This document shows positions 24,507-31,234 of a stretch of 36,532 bases of DNA, in pieces. A program made the position numbers and the translations under genes. Source of the stretch: Streptomyces sindenensis. Its GTDB lineage: Bacteria; Actinomycetota; Actinomycetes; Streptomycetales; Streptomycetaceae. Positions within the stretch are counted from its first letter, which is position 1, and each line of letters begins with the position of its first letter. Under the pieces are notes generated by a model, which worked only from the letters and a program-made list of their open reading frames with translations, searched no databases and was not told the origin of the DNA. The stretch covers positions 1 through 36,532 of the forward strand of contig NZ_BMSG01000047.1 of NCBI RefSeq assembly GCF_014649035.1. Reading direction: 5' to 3'.

Positions 24507-24624
24507 CCCGCACCGGACCGGGCCGAGGGCCGGGGTCCCGCCCGCACCGGACCGGGCCGAGGGCCGGGGTCCCGCCCGCACCGGACCGGGCCGAGGGCCG
24601 GGGTCCCGCCCGCACCGGACCGGG
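24507..24624 (+). repeat. 34-bp tandem repeat array, three full units and one partial
   Basis: Units beginning CCCGCACCGGACC start at 24507, 24541, 24575 and 24609. The first three are full 34-bp copies and look identical; the fourth breaks off after 16 bases. The array lies right after the VWA lipoprotein stop. No spacers or flanking cas genes, so it is not a CRISPR array. Confidence 0.85.
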
Positions 24625-24630
24625 TCCCGT

Positions 24631-24655
24631 CCGCACCGGGCCCGCTCCGGTGCGG
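24631..24655 (+). terminator. Hairpin at the end of the 34-bp repeat array
   Basis: CCGCACCGG (24631-24639) and CCGGTGCGG (24647-24655) pair perfectly around a seven-base loop. The left arm is the repeat's own motif, so the right arm could also pair with any upstream repeat copy. There is no T-run. Confidence 0.6.
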
Positions 24656-24725
24656 GCGCTCCGGAGCCCTCCGGTCGCTCGAAAATGTGTCCTGCGAACG
24701 GCCCCTCCGGGCCATGATGTCCGCC

Positions 24726-25193
24726 ATGACCTCCCTCCTCCTGGTGCTCGCCACGATCGTCACCGGCCTCTACGCGGGCTTCATGCTGACCTTCCTGACC
24801 GGGATCATGCCCGGCCTCGCCGATCTGACGGACGAGCAGTTCGCCGCGGCCATGCGCCGGTTCAACGAGAAGGTCCCGGGGCCGGTCTTCCTGGTCCTGT
24901 TCCTCGGCGTCGTCGCGCTGCCCGCCGCCGCGTACTTCACGGGCCTCGGCGAGCACGACGGGGCGGCGGGGCCGGCCATCCTGGCCGCGCTGATCTGCTC
25001 GGTCGCGGGTCACGTGATCACCGTGGTCGGGAACATCCCGCTCAACAACGCCCTCGCCGCCTCCGAGGGCGGCGACGACGGCGCGGCCCGCGCGGCCTTC
25101 GAGTCCCGCTGGAATACTTTGCACCGGGTGCGCACGATGCTCTCGCTGGCGGCGTTCGTCCTGCTGGCCGTCGCGCTGCAGCGCTCCGGGTGA
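24726..25193 (+). CDS. DUF1772 family membrane protein (anthrone oxygenase-like)
   Basis: A 155-residue protein with four hydrophobic helices: LLLVLATIVTGLYAGFM at the start, then around residues 55-75, 85-110 and 135-152. GIMPGL and NIPLNNAL match the DUF1772 pattern, which includes anthrone oxygenases and many uncharacterised membrane proteins. In this setting there is no polyketide gene, so a function is not assigned. ATG at 24726 is chosen because the family begins there; ATG at 24714 or 24717 are alternatives, and none has a good ribosome binding site. It is convergent with the broken GNAT gene. Confidence 0.85.
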   Translation: MTSLLLVLATIVTGLYAGFMLTFLTGIMPGLADLTDEQFAAAMRRFNEKVPGPVFLVLFLGVVALPAAAYFTGLGEHDGAAGPAILAALICSVAGHVITVVGNIPLNNALAASEGGDDGAARAAFESRWNTLHRVRTMLSLAAFVLLAVALQRSG

Positions 25194-25206
25194 GGCGGAG
25201 GCCGGG

Positions 25207-25784
25207 CTACCGGCCGCTCCCCTCCCCGGCCTCGTCCCGCCCCGGATGCCGGGGGCCGAGCAGCACCACGAGGGCGGCCCTGCCCGGCACGGGCGCGCCG
25301 ACTCGCCGCCACCCGGTCCGCTCGTACAGGCGCAGGGCCGCCTCGGCCCGCACCGAGGTCAGCAGCCAGCAACGGCCGCCCGGGACGGTCCCGGTCACCG
25401 CGCCCAGCAGCGCCGTGCCGAGCCCGCCGCCGTGAGCCTCGGCCGCGACCGCCAACTCGTTCACCTCCAGCGCCCCGCAGAGCCACGCCCGCGTACGCTC
25501 AGGACCGAGCGCTTCGGCGACCTGCCCATAGCTCCGCTCGGCCGGAAAGACCTCCGGGGTGATCCAGGCCGTGGCGAAACGGTCACCGTCCCGCCGGTCG
25601 TCGCCACCGCCGCCGTGAACCCGGGCCGGAGCGCGTCCCGGGCGAGCCGTTCCACGTAGACGTCGGCCTCCGCCGGATCCGCGTTCCAGGGCGGGGCCGC
25701 GAAGGCGCTCGCGTACACCTCGCGGATGCCGTCGGCGTACCGGATCACCTCGCCGGCCTGCACCGTTCGTACCTCGCTCGTCAT
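25207..25784 (-). pseudogene. GNAT acetyltransferase disrupted by a one-base deletion
   Basis: Two frames together give a complete GNAT protein. The first, from ATG at 25782-25784 (with GAGGGA upstream), reads MTSEVRTVQ and continues to FTAAVATTGGTVT. The second picks up at about 25580 with RFATAWITPEVFP, SYGQVAEALGPERTRAWLC and then NELAVAAEAHGGGLGTALL (acetyl-CoA loop) down to the stop at 25207. The expected codons at the junction are ACC GGT TTC GCC; the sequence has ACCGTTTCGCC, so one G is missing (near 25580-25582). The gene is either a recent pseudogene or carries a base error in this sequence. Substrate unknown. Confidence 0.85.
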
Positions 25785-25998
25785 CGCACCGTCCCTCGGA
25801 ACCCCTTGGCGGACCATCGGCAGGTCACCGGTGCCGCGGGAAGCCCCAGGACCGTGCGCGCGAACTGCCGTACGCGGAACGCCCCTTCGCCCGGTGAGCC
25901 CGGCCGACGGGGCGCCTCAGCGGCGATCGTCGCGTGCGGCGGCCTGGATCGGTGCTCCGGAAGGGCGCGAGCCGGTCCGCCGCGAGGCGCGAGCACTG

Positions 25999-26862
25999 TC
26001 ACACGTTGGGCACCTTGAGCCGGTCCCAACTGGTCTTCCCGGGAATGCCGTCCGCGTCCCCGCCGGTGTACCCCAGCTTGCGCTGCCACGCGGCGTACGA
26101 CCTCCGGTCGGCCTCGGACCAGGCCGGGCCGGGGCCCACCGTATACCGCCCGCAGCCCTCGGCCACCAGCCGTCTGCCCATCGCCGTGACGATCGCGCTG
26201 TTCCGGCCGACCTTGAAGAACGCGGCCCCCGGGAAGGGCTCGTACGTCGGCTTCGGGGGCCCGTCCGGGGCGCCGCCCAGCCGCTTGCCGATCCGCGTAC
26301 GCATCGAGTTCATCGTGAAGCCGCGCGGGTCGACCTTGCCCGGCTGCCACTCCAGGTGCCCGATCACGGAGCGCTGCGACCAGCCGTGCGCCCGGCAGAC
26401 GGCGGCGGCGGCCCGCTCGATCGCCAGCAACTGGGCCGCCGGCCACGGGTCCTTCCCGTCACCGAGGTTGACGCACTCGAAGCCGTAGAAATGCCGGTTG
26501 CCGTCGGTGTTGGCCTCGTTGTCCGGGGGCAGCGCCTTCTCGGCGATGACGGCGCGCAGGACGTCGTCGTCGCCGAGCCCGGCGTGGTTGGCCCGCCCGT
26601 TCCCCACCAGGTGGACGGTCCCGTCCTTGGCGATGACGCCGTGGCAGAGCGGTCCCGGCAGGGCGGAGTGGCCGTTGTAGCAGAGCTCGACGGAGGACGC
26701 GGTGCCCGAGGTGACGGTGTGATGGATCATCACCCCGTGCGTCGGGCCCCAGGGGCCCTTGTGATTGCGGTTGTTGGTACGCCAGCTCCGGTGTTCGACG
26801 ACGTGGAGGCCTTCGTCGCGGAGGGCTTTGAGCAGCTTGTCGGCGGACAGCGGCGTCGCCAT
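25999..26862 (-). CDS. PGRP-type N-acetylmuramoyl-L-alanine amidase with peptidoglycan-binding tail, no signal peptide
   Basis: A 287-residue zinc amidase of the PGRP/amidase_2 fold that would cut the bond between muramic acid and L-Ala. Likely zinc ligands are in VMIHHTV (H47/H48), GHLEWQPGKVDPRG (H169, D178, with K176 near the site) and FYGFECVNLGDG. A C-terminal module ends in YTGGDADGIPGKTSWDRL, the same repeat type as in the protein at 14281. There is no signal peptide: the start MATPLSADKLL is soluble. That is usual for phage-like lysins, which leave by a holin, but also for some cytosolic Streptomyces amidases. ATG at 26860-26862 has AAAGGAG upstream. No holin or phage gene is adjacent. 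Confidence 0.88.
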   Translation of the reverse strand: MATPLSADKLLKALRDEGLHVVEHRSWRTNNRNHKGPWGPTHGVMIHHTVTSGTASSVELCYNGHSALPGPLCHGVIAKDGTVHLVGNGRANHAGLGDDDVLRAVIAEKALPPDNEANTDGNRHFYGFECVNLGDGKDPWPAAQLLAIERAAAAVCRAHGWSQRSVIGHLEWQPGKVDPRGFTMNSMRTRIGKRLGGAPDGPPKPTYEPFPGAAFFKVGRNSAIVTAMGRRLVAEGCGRYTVGPGPAWSEADRRSYAAWQRKLGYTGGDADGIPGKTSWDRLKVPNV

Positions 26863-27120
26863 GCGGCGCTCCTTTCCCTGATGGGGGCGTGGTTCACGCG
26901 GGCGCTTCGGGGTGCGGGCGGCGGGACCGGGGGCCGGCGGACGGCGGCAGGGAGCCGCGGATGTCCGCCGGGTGACGGGTGACGGCCGGGTGACGGGGGG
27001 CGGGGGGTTGGGGGGCCGGTCCTGGGGGAGAGGATTCCGCCTTTCGGAGCCCACCCGATCGATTTGCCCGCTTTCACGCCCTCACGAACGTCCCGTCGGG
27101 TGGAAGGTTTAACCGCATCT

Positions 27121-27156
27121 CGAACTTCCGTCCGGATGTGTCCGAACTTCTGCCCG
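27121..27156. promoter_or_regulatory. 22-bp-spaced direct repeat, candidate operator
   Basis: Two 14-bp copies differing at two positions start at 27121 and 27143. They lie about 80-115 bases before the presumed transcript start of the kinase gene, and also upstream of the amidase gene on the other strand. A response-regulator site is one possibility. Confidence 0.35.
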
Positions 27157-27222
27157 AAGATCACGGGTTTCCCGGAGGCCGTCCTACTCCCGCTGTCGTA
27201 TGCGGCGGGACGTTCCGCCTCC

Positions 27223-27228
27223 TACCGT
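27223..27228 (+). promoter_or_regulatory. -10 box for a leaderless sensor kinase transcript
   Basis: TACCGT is followed by six bases and then GTG at 27235, directly before ATG at 27238. The purine run GAGGGG is too close to either codon to be a normal ribosome binding site. Confidence 0.5.
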
Positions 27229-27234
27229 GAGGGG

Positions 27235-28431
27235 GTGATGACCTTGGACCCCCTGGCCGCCCGGGTGCGGGCGCTGCCGCCGATCGTCGGGGATCTGCTG
27301 GTGGTGGCGGTGGTGGGGGCGTTCACCACCGCCGACGCGGCCGTCAACGAACCCGGCTACCGGCAGGCCGACGCGCTGACCTGGGCCCTCCTCGTGGTCT
27401 CGCTGGCGGCGCTCGTCGTACGCCGCCGCTGGCCCGTTCCGGTGGTCTGCGTGACCGGGGCGGCCTGCGCCGGGTGGGCGCTGCACGGGCACATCGGCGA
27501 GCTGCTGAACCTCCCGGTGATCGTGGCGCTGTACACGGTCGCGGTGCTGGGGAACCGCCGGCGCACCCTGTGGACCGGAGCGGTCGCCTCGACGGTCTCC
27601 GGCCTGGTGGCGCTGAAGGTCGGCCGGGACGTGGTGAACCCGCAGGGGCTGCCCGTCCTGGAGATGGTCTGGCCGCTCGTCCCGCTGCTCCTGGGCGAGG
27701 TGGTGCGGACCCGCCGGGAGCTGCTCGCGGAGTACGCGGCGCGCGCCGCCCGGGCCGAGGAGGACCGCGAACGGGAGGCCGCCCGCCGGGTCCGTCAGGA
27801 GCGGGTGCGGGTCGCCCGGGAGATCCACGACATCCTCGCGCACACGGTGAGCGCGATGACCGTGCAGGCCGGCGTGGCGCTCGACGCGCTGGACGCCGCG
27901 CCGGAGGTGTCACGGCAGGCGATGACCCAGGTACGGGCCTCGGGCAAGGAGGCCGTACGGGAACTGCGCGCCACGCTCTCGGTGCTGCGCGCCGCGGAGT
28001 CCACGGCCCCGGCGCCCCGCCTCGACCAGCTGGGGGAACTGGTCGCGGGGGTCGGGGCGGGCGGCGTACGGGTCAGCCTGCGGCGGGACACCGGGGACAC
28101 CGCGCTTCCCGTGGTCGTCGAGGCCACGGCGTACCGGATCGTGCAGGAGGCGCTGACCAACGTGGTGAAGCACTCCGCCGCGCGGCACGCCGCCGTGTCG
28201 GTGACCTGTGACGGCGGCCGGCTGACCGTCGAGGTGGTCGACGAGGGTCCGTCGGCGCACCCGCCCGCCGCCCCCGACTCGGAGCGGGGCTTCGGCCTGA
28301 TCGGGATGCGGGAGCGGGCGGTCGCGGTGGGCGGCGGCGTCACGTACGGTCCGGTGCCGGGCGGCGGATTCCGCGTCCGGGCCGAACTGCCGACGGAAGC
28401 CGGACCGCCGACGGAAGGAGCGTCCCCATGA
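27235..28431 (+). CDS. Sensor histidine kinase (NarL/DesK type)
   Basis: A 398-residue membrane kinase. Five to six N-terminal helices cover about 15-160, followed by a charged coiled segment. The HisKA_3 site is REIHDILAHTVSAM with H198, and the HATPase domain shows YRIVQEALTNVVKHS and RGFGLIGMRERA. GTG at 27235 is preferred because of the -10 box at leaderless spacing; ATG at 27238 would remove one residue. The response regulator start overlaps its stop as ATGA. It stands at the head of a kinase, regulator, ABC exporter block. Confidence 0.9.
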   Translation: MMTLDPLAARVRALPPIVGDLLVVAVVGAFTTADAAVNEPGYRQADALTWALLVVSLAALVVRRRWPVPVVCVTGAACAGWALHGHIGELLNLPVIVALYTVAVLGNRRRTLWTGAVASTVSGLVALKVGRDVVNPQGLPVLEMVWPLVPLLLGEVVRTRRELLAEYAARAARAEEDREREAARRVRQERVRVAREIHDILAHTVSAMTVQAGVALDALDAAPEVSRQAMTQVRASGKEAVRELRATLSVLRAAESTAPAPRLDQLGELVAGVGAGGVRVSLRRDTGDTALPVVVEATAYRIVQEALTNVVKHSAARHAAVSVTCDGGRLTVEVVDEGPSAHPPAAPDSERGFGLIGMRERAVAVGGGVTYGPVPGGGFRVRAELPTEAGPPTEGASP

Positions 28432-29096
28432 CCGTCCGTGTGGTCCTCGCCGACGACCAGACCGTCGTACGGGCCGGATTCCGCGCCCTCCTCGACCTCA
28501 CCGACGACCTGGTCGTCGTCGCGGAGGCGGCCGACGGGGCCCGGGCCGTAGAGGCGGTCCGCACGACCCGCCCGGACGTCGTCCTGATGGACATCCGGAT
28601 GCCCGGTGTCGACGGCCTGGAGGCCACCCGCCGGATCGCCGAGGACCGCTCGCTCGACCGGGTCCGGGTGGTCATGCTCACCACGTACCAGGTCGACGCG
28701 TACGTCTTCGAGGCCCTCCGCCACGGCGCCGCGGGCTTTCTGCTCAAGGACATTGAGCCGGACGATCTGCGTTCCGCGATCCGCACGGTCGCGGCGGGCC
28801 GCGGTCTGCTCGCCCCCGCCGTCACCCGCCGGGTGATCGAGGAGTTCGCCCGGCTGAAGGCCCCCGAGGCGGCGGGCGCCGAACGGCTCGCCGTGCTGAC
28901 CGGCCGGGAGCGCGAGGTGATGGCACTCGTCGCCGCCGGACTGTCCAACGAGGAGATCGGCCGGGCGCTGATCATGAGCCCGCTGACTGCGAAGACCCAT
29001 GTCAGCCGGACCATGACCAAGCTGGGCGCCCGCGACCGGGCGCAACTGGTGGTGATGGCGTACGAAACCGGCCTGGTCAGAGCGGGCGAAGGCTGA
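28428..29096 (+). CDS. NarL/FixJ-family response regulator
   Basis: A 222-residue regulator with a standard receiver domain (LADDQ, D55 in LMDIRMP, FLLKD with Lys) and a LuxR-type HTH from about 150 (LTGREREVMALVAAGLSNEEIG). It pairs with the kinase that overlaps its start. The palindrome at 29100-29127, four bases after its stop and about 65 bases before the ABC gene start, is a likely binding site for it. That arrangement would let it activate the exporter genes. Confidence 0.93.
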   Translation: MTVRVVLADDQTVVRAGFRALLDLTDDLVVVAEAADGARAVEAVRTTRPDVVLMDIRMPGVDGLEATRRIAEDRSLDRVRVVMLTTYQVDAYVFEALRHGAAGFLLKDIEPDDLRSAIRTVAAGRGLLAPAVTRRVIEEFARLKAPEAAGAERLAVLTGREREVMALVAAGLSNEEIGRALIMSPLTAKTHVSRTMTKLGARDRAQLVVMAYETGLVRAGEG

Positions 29097-29099
29097 AGC

Positions 29100-29139
29100 G
29101 GTCCCTACTCCGGCGGGAGTAGGGACCGGCTCCCGCCGG
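29100..29139 (+). promoter_or_regulatory. Palindrome and competing hairpins before the ABC exporter
   Basis: GGTCCCTACTCC and its exact complement pair over 12 bp (29100-29111 with 29116-29127). A second stem, CCGGCGGGAG at 29110-29119 with CTCCCGCCGG at 29130-29139, is also perfect and shares bases with the first. As DNA the first palindrome is centred about 65 bases before the presumed transcript start, good for an activator. As RNA the two stems exclude each other. Confidence 0.65.
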
Positions 29140-29165
29140 AGGATTCACGATCGGGCGCCCGCTCG

Positions 29166-29171
29166 TAGCGT
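29166..29171 (+). promoter_or_regulatory. -10 box for a leaderless ABC ATPase transcript
   Basis: TAGCGT is followed by seven bases and then ATG at 29179. There is no ribosome binding site. TTCACG at 29144-29149 (16-bp spacing) could serve as -35. Confidence 0.45.
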
Positions 29172-29178
29172 CGGCCGC

Positions 29179-30123
29179 ATGATCGAAGCAACGGAACTCA
29201 CCAAACGCTACGGCGACCGGACCGCCGTGGACCGGCTGTCGTTCACCGTCCGGCCCGGCCGGGTGACCGGCTTCCTCGGCCCGAACGGCGCCGGCAAATC
29301 GACCACCATGCGCCTGATCCTCGGCCTGGACTCCGCGAGCGCGGGGCGGGTCACCGTGGGCGGCAAGGACTACGCGGACCTGCCCGTACCGCTGCGGGCG
29401 GTCGGCTCGCTGCTGGACGCCAAGGGCGTCCACGGCGGCCGCTCCGCCTACCACCACCTGGCCGCACTCGCCGCGAGCAACGGCATCCCGCGCCGCCGCG
29501 TCGAGGAGGTGCTCGACCTGGTCGGGCTGCCCGAGCAGACGGCCCGCCGACGCACCAAGGGCTTCTCGCTCGGCATGGGCCAGCGGCTCGGGATCGCGGC
29601 GGCGCTGATCGGCGACCCGGAGGTGCTGATCCTCGACGAACCGGTCAACGGCCTCGACACCGAGGGCATCCGCTGGATCCGGGGACTGATGCGGTCGCTG
29701 GCGGCGGAGGGCCGCACGGTCTTCCTCTCCAGCCACCTCATGAGCGAGATGGAGCTGACGGCCGACCACATCGTCGTGATCGGACAGGGCCGGCTCCTCG
29801 CGGACACGACCATGCGCGACTTCATCGAGACCAACTCCCGCGCGCACACGCTCGTACGGTCCCCCGAACCGGAGAAGCTCCGGGCCCTGCTGGAGATGGC
29901 GGGGGCGCGGGTTTGTCTGGAGCCCACGGGCGGCTGGCGGGTCGAAGGGCCGGACGCCGCCGCCATCGGTGACCTGGCCCGCGACCACGGCGTCGCCGTC
30001 CATGAACTCACCCCCGCGCATTCCTCCTTGGAGGAGGTCTACACGGCGCTCTCGCAGTCCTCGGTGGAGTACCGCACCGAGAACGAGCCCACCGCGCCCC
30101 ACCGGAAGGAGGCAGTCCGATGA
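29179..30123 (+). CDS. ABC transporter ATP-binding protein
   Basis: A 314-residue ATPase of an ABC-2 exporter. Walker A is GPNGAGKST (34-42), the signature is FSLGMGQRLGIA, Walker B is EVLILDEPVNGLD, and the H-loop follows in FLSSHLMSE. About 90 residues after the ATPase fold form the usual C-terminal regulatory part of drug and lantibiotic-type exporters. It is encoded right after the two-component pair and before its permease, whose start overlaps its stop as ATGA. Bacteriocin-, antibiotic- or envelope-stress export is typical of such four-gene blocks, but the substrate is not known. Confidence 0.92.
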   Translation: MIEATELTKRYGDRTAVDRLSFTVRPGRVTGFLGPNGAGKSTTMRLILGLDSASAGRVTVGGKDYADLPVPLRAVGSLLDAKGVHGGRSAYHHLAALAASNGIPRRRVEEVLDLVGLPEQTARRRTKGFSLGMGQRLGIAAALIGDPEVLILDEPVNGLDTEGIRWIRGLMRSLAAEGRTVFLSSHLMSEMELTADHIVVIGQGRLLADTTMRDFIETNSRAHTLVRSPEPEKLRALLEMAGARVCLEPTGGWRVEGPDAAAIGDLARDHGVAVHELTPAHSSLEEVYTALSQSSVEYRTENEPTAPHRKEAVR

Positions 30124-30878
30124 CGACGACAGCCGCTCCCGGGGCTCAGGCCCTGGCCCACGAGTGGATCAAGTTCCGCAGCGTGCGCTCCACGGTGTGG
30201 ACGGCGGTGGCCACCGCCGTACTCCCCGTTCTGGGCGCGGTGTTCGTCGCCACGAGCGGAAGCCTCCAGTCCGACGACACGGTCCTGGGCGGCAGCCTCA
30301 CGCTCTCCGTCGTCGCCCAGATGCTGGCGGCGGTGGTGGGCGCGCTGGTGGTGACGGGGGAGTACAGCAGCGGCACCATCCGGACGACGTTCGCGGCCCG
30401 CCCCCGCCGCTCCGGGGTCCTCGCCGCCAAGGCCGTCCTGGTGGCGGGCGTGATGTACGTCCTCGCCCTGGCCTCGTGCACGCTCGCCTACCTCGTCGGG
30501 GACGCCCTGCTGCCCGAGGGCCGGTACGCCCAGGGCGAGCCGCTGCCCGCCCTGTTCGGGATCGCCGCGTCCTTCGCGGTGGCCGCCGTGCTGGGCCTCG
30601 CCGTCGGCACCCTGGTCCGCCACTCCGCCGGGGCGGTCACCACGGTGATCGGCCTGCTGCTCCTGCCGTCCCTGTTCGGCCCGCTCTTCGGCGACGCGGA
30701 ACGCTGGATCGCCGGCCTCTCCCCGACGGCCGCCCTGGAGAAGCTCACCCAGACGTCGGACGCCGCCGCCGCGTCCGTGGGCAGCCTCGGCCCCTGGCCC
30801 TCCCTGCTCCTGGTGGCCGGGTACACGACGGCGCTGATGCTCGGGGCGCTGGTGCTGCTCCGGCGGCGGGATGTGTAG
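30120..30878 (+). CDS. ABC transporter permease
   Basis: A 252-residue membrane protein with six helices; the last ends at LVLLRRRDV. EYSSGTIRTTFAARPRR and the following helices match ABC-2 permeases of the same exporter type as the upstream ATPase. The ATG overlaps the ATPase stop by four bases. The gene ends the chromosomal part; 69 bases later a bidirectional hairpin marks the boundary with the tRNA fragment. Confidence 0.9.
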   Translation: MTTTAAPGAQALAHEWIKFRSVRSTVWTAVATAVLPVLGAVFVATSGSLQSDDTVLGGSLTLSVVAQMLAAVVGALVVTGEYSSGTIRTTFAARPRRSGVLAAKAVLVAGVMYVLALASCTLAYLVGDALLPEGRYAQGEPLPALFGIAASFAVAAVLGLAVGTLVRHSAGAVTTVIGLLLLPSLFGPLFGDAERWIAGLSPTAALEKLTQTSDAAAASVGSLGPWPSLLLVAGYTTALMLGALVLLRRRDV

Positions 30879-30946
30879 AGGGGCCGGGGCCCCCTCGCTT
30901 ACGCCGCCATGACGCCGGGCCCGCTAACGTCCCCCTGGCCGACGAA

Positions 30947-30969
30947 AGGCCCTCCTGCGCGGAGGGCCT
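30947..30969 (-). terminator. Terminator hairpin shared by permease and tRNA remnant
   Basis: AGGCCCTCC and GGAGGGCCT (30947-30955 and 30961-30969) pair perfectly around a 5-base loop. On the minus strand TTTCGTC follows, as expected behind a tRNA gene. It may also stop the permease transcript from the plus strand. Confidence 0.7.
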
Positions 30970-30989
30970 CACGGTCATGCGGTCGGTGC

Positions 30990-31030
30990 GCCCCCGGCAG
31001 GACTCGAACCTGCGGCCAAGCGCTTAGAAG
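30990..31030 (-). tRNA. 3' half of a tRNA-Arg(UCU) gene (attachment site remnant)
   Basis: On the minus strand, the anticodon loop CTTCTAA (31030-31024, anticodon TCT), the 3' strand of the anticodon stem, the variable loop TGGCC, the complete T arm (GCAGG-TTCGAGT-CCTGC, 31013-30997) and the acceptor strand CGGGGGC (30996-30990) are all present. The 5' half that should follow to the right is missing: no GCCCCCG acceptor strand or proper D arm is found. The DNA becomes AT-rich at the break. This is the usual trace of an element integrated into the 3' end of a tRNA gene; the intact gene should be at the far end. Bases 31031-31035 can still form a wobble-rich anticodon stem. Confidence 0.8.
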
Positions 31031-31234
31031 ACACTTATTCTAACGTTATCTCTACCGCTCTGACCTGGCATTTTATAACCCGGTGACGTATCGTCAGCCA
31101 TTTTGGGGGACGCATGTGGGACGATCTTGCTCGCCGACTGGTGGTGGGACCATGGAGGGAGAGTCCGTAGCGATTCGGGGACCCGTTTCCTTGACGAGGG
31201 GCGCCACGGGCGAGATCTGATCGAGGTGCCGACC
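31031..31234. other. Element end region: AT-rich att flank and small inverted repeat
   Basis: No gene is seen. The base composition is lower in G+C than the rest of the window between 31031 and 31110. TGACG-TAT-CGTCA at 31084-31096 is a small inverted repeat of the type bound by integrases or excisionases. GAGGTG lies six bases before the integrase start. Confidence 0.55.

Larger units (their letters stand above)
26863..27234. other. Gene-free intergenic region between amidase and sensor kinase
   Basis: No gene is seen. The DNA between 27070 and 27170 holds a direct repeat CGAACTTC(C/T)G(T/C)CCG at 27121-27134 and 27143-27156, 22 bp apart (two helical turns). The -10 box TACCGT at 27223-27228 lies six bases before a GTG. 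Confidence 0.55.

Noticed and set aside
24507..24655. 34-bp repeats considered as a CRISPR array
   Set aside because: Units are directly abutting with no spacers, and no cas genes are near.
22857..25124. Minus-strand 755-codon open frame opposite the VWA lipoprotein and the 34-bp repeats
   Set aside because: Antisense of a well-supported gene; its periodic part is only the translation of the tandem repeats.
30990..31085. Complete tRNA gene across the island junction
   Set aside because: The 5' acceptor strand and D arm are missing; only the 3' half is intact, and the D-arm-like GGTAGAG is too far away.
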